From Actinomycetes bacterium (GTDB lineage: Bacteria; Actinomycetota; Actinomycetes; Mycobacteriales; Mycobacteriaceae): 7,878 bases of DNA. Position numbers and translations under genes: made by a program. Positions 1 to 4,873 of this stretch are shown one piece after another. The stretch lies in NCBI GenBank assembly GCA_022600695.1, contig JAHZJY010000126.1, positions 1-7,878 on the forward strand. Reading direction: 5' to 3'. Each line of letters starts with the position of its first letter. Within the stretch, counting starts at the first letter, position 1. Under the pieces are notes generated by a model. It was not told the origin of the DNA, made no database searches, and worked only from the letters and a program-made list of their open reading frames with translations.

Positions 1-28
1 CTGGAATCAGTCAAGTAACCCCACTGGG

Positions 29-34
29 TATGGT
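29..34 (+). promoter_or_regulatory. Candidate -10 element for a leaderless MTHFR transcript
   Basis: TATGGT fits the mycobacterial TANNNT -10 pattern. Its last base is 8 nt before GTG 43, so transcription could begin at or just before the start codon. No Shine-Dalgarno-like sequence precedes GTG 43. The motif is short and could occur by chance, and little upstream sequence is available. Confidence 0.35.
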
Positions 35-42
35 TGGTCGCC

Positions 43-930
43 GTGCCTCTCAACACGGTCGCGCTCGAAATGGTCCCGCCCAACACCGACCGCAGCGTGC
101 CCGAGCAACTGGAAGAGGCGCGCAAGGTTGCGCGGATCTCCACCGAGATCGGTATCGCCGGCCGGATCGGCCACGTGATGATCCCCGGCATGATCGACGA
201 GGACGGCGATCGGCCCGTCGAGATGAAGCCGAAACTCGACGTCCTGGACTATTGGCGGCTGATTGCCCCGGAACTGCCCGGGGTCAAGGGGTTGTGCACC
301 CAGGTCACCTCATTCTCCGACGAGGGGGTCCTGCACCGGAGGTTGACCGATCTGATCGCGTCGGGGATGGAGGGCATCGCGTTCGTCGGTGTGCCCCGCA
401 CGATGAGCGACGGCGAAGGCTCCGGGGTGGCCCCTACCGACGCACTGGCCAGCTACCGCGATCTGGTCCCGAACCGGGGTGCGATCCTGATTCCTACTCG
501 CGCGGGGGAGGCCGCGCGGTTCGGCTACAAGTGCGGGCAGGGCGCGACCTACGGGATGACGCAACTGCTGTACTCCGACGCCATCGTCGGGTTCCTCACC
601 GAGTTCGCCAGGGCCAGCGATCAGCGGCCCGAGATCCTGCTGTCGTTCGGCTTCGTGCCGAGGGTGGAAAGCCGGGTGGGACTGATCAACTGGCTCATCC
701 AGGATCCGGGCAACGCCGCCGTCGCGGGGGAGCAGGATTTCGTCGCAAAGTTGGCCGCCGCCGAGCCGCCGGTCAAACGACGGATGATCATCGACCTCTA
801 CCAGCGGGTCATCGACGGAGTCGCCGAGTTGGGGTTCCCGCTGAGCATTCATCTCGAGGCCGCCTACGGCTACTCGGCTCCGGCGTTCGACACCTTCGCC
901 GAGATGCTGTCCTACTGGTCACCCCGGTGA
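43..930 (+). CDS. Mycobacterial-type (flavin-independent) 5,10-methylenetetrahydrofolate reductase
   Basis: Predicted cytosolic enzyme of one-carbon metabolism that reduces 5,10-methylene-THF to 5-methyl-THF, the methyl donor for methionine synthesis. From memory it closely resembles M. tuberculosis Rv2172c and the M. smegmatis MTHFRs reported to be monomeric, NADH-using and without flavin. With the GTG at 43 it is 295 residues, near the size I recall for Rv2172c. The N-terminal ALEMVPPN (residues 7-14) matches the barrel strand LEFFPP of classical MetF, so Glu9 would be the catalytic acid. The strand that carries the flavin-contacting RGD motif in MetF reads FVGVPRTMSDGEGSG here (114-128), which fits loss of the FAD site. 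KCGQGATYGMTQLLYSDA (163-180) is another strongly conserved-looking block. An in-frame TAA at 16-18 limits the start to TTG 34 or GTG 43. I chose GTG 43 because it matches the homologue's N-terminus and lies 8 nt after a TANNNT element. The stop overlaps the next gene's GTG. Confidence 0.87.
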   Translation: MPLNTVALEMVPPNTDRSVPEQLEEARKVARISTEIGIAGRIGHVMIPGMIDEDGDRPVEMKPKLDVLDYWRLIAPELPGVKGLCTQVTSFSDEGVLHRRLTDLIASGMEGIAFVGVPRTMSDGEGSGVAPTDALASYRDLVPNRGAILIPTRAGEAARFGYKCGQGATYGMTQLLYSDAIVGFLTEFARASDQRPEILLSFGFVPRVESRVGLINWLIQDPGNAAVAGEQDFVAKLAAAEPPVKRRMIIDLYQRVIDGVAELGFPLSIHLEAAYGYSAPAFDTFAEMLSYWSPR

Positions 931-1904
931 AAACCTGGATCGACTTCGACGCCGCACCGGTCTTCGCCATACCGCTGACCGACTCCGTGGGAGGACTGGT
1001 CGTCTGCGAGGGCATGCTGATCGAGGGCCCGCAGGGATGGGGGGAGTTCAGCCCGCCCGCCGATTGTGACGACCGGACGGCGGGGCGTTGGCTGACCGCA
1101 GCCATCGAGGTGGGCACGGTCGGCTGGCCGGATCCGGTCCGGGGCCGGGTACCGGTCGCGGTGACCGTCCCGTCGGTGGCGCCGGCCCGTGCCCGGCAAC
1201 TGATCATCGACTCCGGTTGCCGCACCGCCGCGGTGCGGGTCGCTGACCGGGCGGACTCGCTGGCCGGCGATATCGCCCGACTGGAGGCTGTTCGCGACGT
1301 TCTGGGGCCGTCGGGGGCCATCCGCTGCGATGCGAACGGACACTGGGATGTCGATACCGCCGCAGCCGCGGTCCCCGTCCTGGACCGTGCCGCCGGTGGG
1401 CTCGAGTTCGTCGAGCAACCGTGTGCCGGTCTCGATGACGTCGCCTCGCTGCGCCGGCGGGTGGGCGTCCCGATCGCCGTCGACCAATCGGTCCGGGACG
1501 CGCCGGATCCGCTGCGGCTGGCATTGGCCGACGCTGCCGACATCATCGTGCTGACGGCGGCGGCCCTGGGCGGGGTCCGGCGGGCGTTGCGGGTCGCCGA
1601 AGGCTGCGGCCTGCCGTGCGTGGTGGCCGATGAGATACACAGCAGCATCGGCATCTCCGGTGGCCTGGCGCTGGCCGGGGTGCTTGCCGAGACCGGTTTC
1701 GCCAGTACGTTGGGCGGTGCGTGTCTGCTGTCCGGCGACGTCGTCAGCCCGGGCCGATCCTTGATTCCCGACGACGGGTACCTTCCGGTGGCCCCGATGC
1801 CGCCGGCGCCCGACCCCGACCGGCTGGAGCGGTTCGGCACCAGCGATCCGGAGACCGTCGCACGGTGGCGGGGGCGGCTCGTTTCGGCGCAGCGCTATCT
1901 GTGA
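927..1904 (+). CDS. MenC-like enolase-superfamily protein lacking both catalytic lysines
   Basis: A 325-residue homologue of mycobacterial o-succinylbenzoate synthase (MenC, Rv0553 in M. tuberculosis), which dehydrates SHCHC in menaquinone synthesis. Shared landmarks are LIEGPQGWGEF near the N-terminus, DANG (Asp135), LEFVEQPC (Glu163), PIAVDQS (Asp186) and LGG, so the three metal ligands of the barrel appear intact. The proton-transfer residues do not. The KxK motif of MenC (VKV context) reads A102-V-R104-V here, so the general base is Arg. The second lysine (VLKVAPLGG in MenC) is Thr210 in VLTAAALGG. The acid in the SSALDS loop is His238 in ADEIHSS. OSBS activity is therefore doubtful; a different reaction or a non-catalytic role is more likely. 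GTG 927 overlaps the preceding TGA as GTGA, which indicates translational coupling to the MTHFR gene. The reading frame stays open far upstream of 927, but that part is antisense-like shadow over the MTHFR gene. The fold assignment is firm; the function is unknown. Confidence 0.82.
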   Translation: MKTWIDFDAAPVFAIPLTDSVGGLVVCEGMLIEGPQGWGEFSPPADCDDRTAGRWLTAAIEVGTVGWPDPVRGRVPVAVTVPSVAPARARQLIIDSGCRTAAVRVADRADSLAGDIARLEAVRDVLGPSGAIRCDANGHWDVDTAAAAVPVLDRAAGGLEFVEQPCAGLDDVASLRRRVGVPIAVDQSVRDAPDPLRLALADAADIIVLTAAALGGVRRALRVAEGCGLPCVVADEIHSSIGISGGLALAGVLAETGFASTLGGACLLSGDVVSPGRSLIPDDGYLPVAPMPPAPDPDRLERFGTSDPETVARWRGRLVSAQRYL

Positions 1905-1911
1905 CGGCGCT

Positions 1912-2141
1912 CTAGTCATAGCCGGGCGCGTCCGCCACGACTTGGAGCCCGTCTCCTTGGCGGTGGCCCGGGACTGCAGGTGGTTGAGCAGTGCATGCTC
2001 AGCGGTGGGTTGGCGGCGCCGATGGGTTTCCAGCCGGTCGAGCACCGCCGGCACCTGTCCGGCGCTCAGCGCGTCGACCGGTAGCGAGGCGAGCTTGTTC
2101 CACGCCGCCTCGAGTTCGTTCAGGGCGGCCAACATCTTCAT
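1912..2141 (-). pseudogene. DUF222/13E12-type HNH endonuclease gene remnant (N-terminal fragment)
   Basis: Read on the minus strand from ATG 2141, the first 69 codons (to about 1935) resemble the N-terminus of mycobacterial DUF222 (REP13E12) proteins: ALNELEAAWNKLASLPVDAL, then RLETHRRRQPTAEHALLNHL, then ETGSKSW. Family members normally run for about 400 residues or more, ending in an HNH nuclease domain. Here the similarity stops after GSKSW. A shift into the neighbouring frame gives ADA (the usual continuation is similar) and then a TAG at 1912-1914. That is consistent with a one-base deletion plus truncation against the end of the MenC-like gene. The annotated frame itself stays open only as a GC-rich shadow across the MenC-like gene. 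The conserved part looks protein-like, with heptad-rich Leu/Glu/Arg content. It is probably non-functional; a short expressed peptide cannot be excluded. The family call rests on recollection of the pattern. Confidence 0.62.
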
Positions 2142-2343
2142 ATTTAGAACACTAGTTCGACACTCTGACGGGTTTCGGTTCGCCGCGCACCGCCGGATCG
2201 AGGGGAAACGGCTGAGCTTGAATCCGGGCTGAGTTTCCGCCCAACTCGGCCGGTTCATCGAGACTGGGTTTGGCGGCCGCTGCTGCCAGTGCGACTATGT
2301 AGCGGCAACTTTGCCGCAGCGAAAGGCATCAGGGCTTACAGCG
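2142..2343. other. Intergenic region between the DUF222 remnant and the CitE-like gene
   Basis: About 200 bases with no supportable gene. It holds the SOS box at its left end. A compact hairpin lies at 2271-2288 (TGGCGGC, loop CGCT, GCTGCCA; 7 pairs including one G-T) without a following T-run. A weak promoter-like pair, TTGGCG at 2270-2275 and GACTAT at 2293-2298 with a 17-bp spacer, faces the CitE-like gene. The hairpin overlaps this spacer and could be an operator. Everything here except the SOS box is tentative. Confidence 0.35.
2145..2160 (-). promoter_or_regulatory. LexA-binding SOS box upstream of the DUF222 remnant
   Basis: The plus-strand sequence TAGAACACTAGTTCGA differs from the mycobacterial SOS consensus TCGAAC-N4-GTTCGA at one of the 12 fixed bases, and the GAAC-N4-GTTC core is perfect. 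It ends 3 nt before the ATG at 2141 of the DUF222 remnant (minus strand). Several 13E12-family genes of M. tuberculosis are known LexA targets, so the position supports both calls. On the minus strand the box contains TAGTGT (2154-2149), a TANNNT -10 candidate 7 nt before the ATG, so LexA would sit directly on the promoter. Confidence 0.72.
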
Positions 2344-3267
2344 ATGTACGACCAAGTCACCGGATGGGATGCCGGAACAGACCCCAGGGATGCTGGATTT
2401 CGCATCGATTCGGTACTGGCCCGCAGCTGGCTGTTGGTCAACGGGGCCCAGTATGAGAAGTTCGCCCCGGCGTCGCATTCGCGTGCCGACGTCGTGGTGC
2501 TCGATATCGAGGACGCGGTGGCCCCGAACGGCAAGCCGGCTGCCCGGGAGAACGTCGTCCGCTGGCTGGCCGACGGCAATCGCGACTGGGTCCGGGTCAA
2601 CGGGTTCGGCACCCAGTTCTGGGCCGACGATCTGGATGTGCTGGCCAAGACGTCGGTCGGCGGGGTGATGCTGGCGATGGTGGAATCGGTCGATCACGTC
2701 ACCGAGACCGCCAAACGGCTGCCCGGTATCCCGATCGTCGCGCTTGTGGAGACCGCACGCGGGCTGGAACGCATCACCGAGATCGCCGCCGCCAAGGGCA
2801 CGTTCCGGCTGGCGTTCGGCATCGGCGACTTTCGTCGTGACACCGGCTTCGGGGAGAACCCGACGACACTGGCCTACGCCCGGTCGCGGTTCACCATCGC
2901 GGCCAAGGCGGCACATCTCCCGGGCGCGATCGACGGTCCGACCGTCGGCTCCAGTGCGCTCAAGCTCAGCGAAGCGACCGCGGTGTCGGCCGAATTCGGC
3001 ATGACCGGCAAGATCTGCCTGACTCCGGACCAGTGCCCGACGGTCAATGAAGGTCTCTCTCCCTCACAGGAGGAGATTTCCTGGGCTCAGGAGTTCTTCG
3101 CCGAATACGAGCGTGACGGCGGCGAGATTCGGAACGGCTCCGATCTGCCTCGGATAGCCCGCGCCACCAAGATTCTCAATCTGGCCCGTTCTTACGGGAT
3201 CGAGGTATCGCAGTTCGACGATCAGGCTGTGCACGTGACGGCGCCATCGGACACGTACCACTACTGA
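2344..3267 (+). CDS. HpcH/HpaI aldolase/citrate lyase family protein (CitE-like, Rv3075c-like)
   Basis: A 307-residue cytosolic TIM-barrel lyase of the CitE/malyl-CoA lyase type. Members cleave or form C-C bonds in (acyl-CoA) hydroxy acids using Mg2+. The sequence shows RSWLLVNG near the N-terminus, VVLDIEDAV (about 51-59), the substrate-binding Arg in WVRVN (Arg84), the metal ligand Glu136 in VALVETARG and the metal ligand Asp162 in GIGDFRRD. The usual GKxxIHPxQ motif near the C-terminal end of the barrel reads GKICLTPDQ (222-230), so the His is Thr. It resembles M. tuberculosis Rv3075c (recollection) more than the characterised CitE Rv2498c, and its substrate is unknown. The frame is open back to TTG 2311, but I chose ATG 2344 because an AGGG at 2331-2334 gives ribosome-binding spacing of 9 nt and the length fits the homologue. 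The gene is monocistronic, flanked by the remnant region and a convergent gene. Confidence 0.83.
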   Translation: MYDQVTGWDAGTDPRDAGFRIDSVLARSWLLVNGAQYEKFAPASHSRADVVVLDIEDAVAPNGKPAARENVVRWLADGNRDWVRVNGFGTQFWADDLDVLAKTSVGGVMLAMVESVDHVTETAKRLPGIPIVALVETARGLERITEIAAAKGTFRLAFGIGDFRRDTGFGENPTTLAYARSRFTIAAKAAHLPGAIDGPTVGSSALKLSEATAVSAEFGMTGKICLTPDQCPTVNEGLSPSQEEISWAQEFFAEYERDGGEIRNGSDLPRIARATKILNLARSYGIEVSQFDDQAVHVTAPSDTYHY

Positions 3268-3295
3268 GGATCCACTCCTGGGGATCCACTCCTGG
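3268..3295. repeat. Two tandem copies of a 14-bp repeat in the convergent junction
   Basis: GGATCCACTCCTGG occurs twice, exactly, at 3268-3281 and 3282-3295. It starts directly after the CitE-like stop and ends 4 nt before the GMC stop. The two GGATCC palindromes can pair across an 8-nt loop, giving a short hairpin readable in both directions. No T-run follows, so a bidirectional terminator role is only possible. The exactness of the copies suggests a recent duplication. Confidence 0.85.
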
Positions 3296-3299
3296 GGCT

Positions 3300-4838
3300 T
3301 CAGCCGGCGGCGATAAGGTCCGCGGCTTTCTCGCCGATCACGACGGCCGGGGCGTGGGTGTGCCCGCGGATGATGGTCGGCATCACCGAGGCGTCAGCCA
3401 CCCGCAGCCCGCGCACACCGCGTACCCGGAGTTGGGGGTCGACGACACTGCGGTCGTCGCGTCCCATCCGGCAGGTGCCGACCGGATGGTAGAGCGTGTG
3501 TGAACAGCTCTGGAGGGCCCGTTCGAGGGTCTCGTCGTCGAGCGCCGTTGCGTGCAGGGGGCGAACGACCTCGCCCAGGACATCCCGGAGAGCGGTGGCT
3601 CGGGCGATCGTCGCGGTCACCCGCAGGCCCTGCATCATGGCCGCGTGGTCGATGCCGTCGGGGTCGGACAGATAACGCGGGTCGATGACCGGTTTGGCGG
3701 CCGGGTCGGCCGACTTCAGCGTGATCCTCCCCTTGCTGTGCGGTGTGAGCAGCACCGGCCCGGTGGCGACGGCGTGGCCGTACGGCTCACCGATGCCCTC
3801 GTCGAAGAATGGGGCCGGTGCCCAGATCAGTTCGAGATCGGGGAGGTCCAGATCGGTCCGGCTGCGCACGAACCCGTAGGCCTCACCCACATTGGAGGTC
3901 AGCATGCCGCGCCGGCGCAGCAGGTAGTCGATCAACTGCCGCGGCTTCTCCGCGTCGAAGAGGCTGTCATCGCGCATGGCGAACCCCAGCGGGCAGATCA
4001 GATGGTCCATCAGGTTGCGGCCGACCTCCGGCGCGTGGTGCACCGTGTCGATGCCGACATCGGCGAGTTCGGTCTCGTCCCCGATGCCGGAGAGCATCAG
4101 TAATTGGGGGGTGTTGACCGCACCGGCGCACAGCACCACCTCGCGGGCCGCCCATACCGTCTGCCGGCGCCCGTCGGCATCGTCGAACTCCACGCCGACC
4201 GCACGGCCGCCGCCGATGAGCACCCGGCGCACCGTGGACTCGGTCAGAACGGTCAGATTGCGCCGGTGCAGCACCGGCTTGAGGTAGGCGTCGGCACAAC
4301 TCCACCGCGCGCCGCGGCGTTGGGTCACCGCCGTCTGGCAGAACCCGTCGAGCATGGGATCGCCGGGGGCGCTCACCCGATAGCCGGCCTGTTGGGCTGC
4401 CTGCAGCCACAGCGATGTCGAGGGTCGCGGGCTGCGCTGCTCGGAGATGCACAGCGCGCCGTTCTCGACGCGGTCGAAATAGGGGCGCAGATGCGCGTAA
4501 TCCCATTCCTGCCCGGCGTGCTGCGCCCATTCGTCATAGTCGGCCGGAAAGCCGGGCACCCACATCATCGCGTTCATCGATGATGAGCCGCCGAGGACTT
4601 TGCCTCGCGGCCAGTAGATTTCCCGCCCACCGACATCCTTCTGCGGTTCGGTGAGGTAGTCCCAGTCCAGGGGGCTGCGGAACAGTTTGGAGAAAGCGGC
4701 AGGAATATGAACGAATTTGTCCGAATCCAGTGGGCCGGCTTCCAGCACCACCACGGTCACGCCGGCATCGGCACTGAGCCGACTGGCCACCACCGATCCG
4801 GCCGACCCGGTACCGACCACCACGAAATCGGACTGCAC
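3300..4838 (-). CDS. GMC-family FAD-dependent oxidoreductase (Rv1279-like)
   Basis: A 512-residue flavoprotein of the glucose-methanol-choline family, which oxidises an alcohol or similar substrate with FAD in the cytoplasm. It shows the N-terminal ADP-binding GTGSAGSVVASRL (9-21) with acidic Glu33 in VLEAG; GMC signature 1, RGKVLGGSSSMNAMMW (78-93); signature 2, GAVNTPQLLMLSGIG (239-253); and the C-terminal block YHPVGTCRMG (450-459) and GHTHAP (492-497). The predicted catalytic pair is His451/His495, where many relatives have His/Asn. It closely resembles M. tuberculosis Rv1279 (about 528 residues, recollection). The stretch between RVEN and ISEQRSPR (126-131) seems about 15 residues shorter than in that protein. 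I chose GTG 4838 because the fold begins at once after it; the longer open frame to 5021 would overlap the upstream aminotransferase by nearly 150 bases. It lies 35 nt downstream of that gene on the same strand. The natural substrate is unknown. Confidence 0.9.
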   Translation of the reverse strand: MQSDFVVVGTGSAGSVVASRLSADAGVTVVVLEAGPLDSDKFVHIPAAFSKLFRSPLDWDYLTEPQKDVGGREIYWPRGKVLGGSSSMNAMMWVPGFPADYDEWAQHAGQEWDYAHLRPYFDRVENGALCISEQRSPRPSTSLWLQAAQQAGYRVSAPGDPMLDGFCQTAVTQRRGARWSCADAYLKPVLHRRNLTVLTESTVRRVLIGGGRAVGVEFDDADGRRQTVWAAREVVLCAGAVNTPQLLMLSGIGDETELADVGIDTVHHAPEVGRNLMDHLICPLGFAMRDDSLFDAEKPRQLIDYLLRRRGMLTSNVGEAYGFVRSRTDLDLPDLELIWAPAPFFDEGIGEPYGHAVATGPVLLTPHSKGRITLKSADPAAKPVIDPRYLSDPDGIDHAAMMQGLRVTATIARATALRDVLGEVVRPLHATALDDETLERALQSCSHTLYHPVGTCRMGRDDRSVVDPQLRVRGVRGLRVADASVMPTIIRGHTHAPAVVIGEKAADLIAAG

Positions 4839-4844
4839 GGGCGA

Positions 4845-4850
4845 AGTATA
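4845..4850 (-). promoter_or_regulatory. -10 element for a leaderless GMC oxidoreductase transcript
   Basis: Minus-strand TATACT, a strong match to the mycobacterial -10, ends 6 nt before GTG 4838. That spacing puts the transcription start on the G of the start codon. There is no Shine-Dalgarno sequence in the 35-nt gap. This suggests the gene can be transcribed separately as a leaderless mRNA despite following the aminotransferase. Confidence 0.55.
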
Positions 4851-4873
4851 GGCGGGCCGGATGCGTCCCGCCG

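Noticed and set aside
30..926. Open plus-strand frame upstream of the MenC-like start, giving a 624-residue ORF
   Set aside because: It lies wholly over the MTHFR gene in another frame, with Arg/Gly/Asp-rich composition and no recognisable motif. Homology to MenC begins only at GTG 927.
912..1934. Long minus-strand open frame running on from the DUF222 remnant across the MenC-like gene
   Set aside because: The sequence has the low-complexity Arg/Pro/His look of GC-rich antisense shadow. Only the part encoded by 2141-1935 looks like a protein family.
1942..2232. Plus-strand ORF of 96 codons
   Set aside because: It is antisense to the DUF222 remnant and has no ribosome-binding site or family features. 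The protein-like signal is on the other strand.
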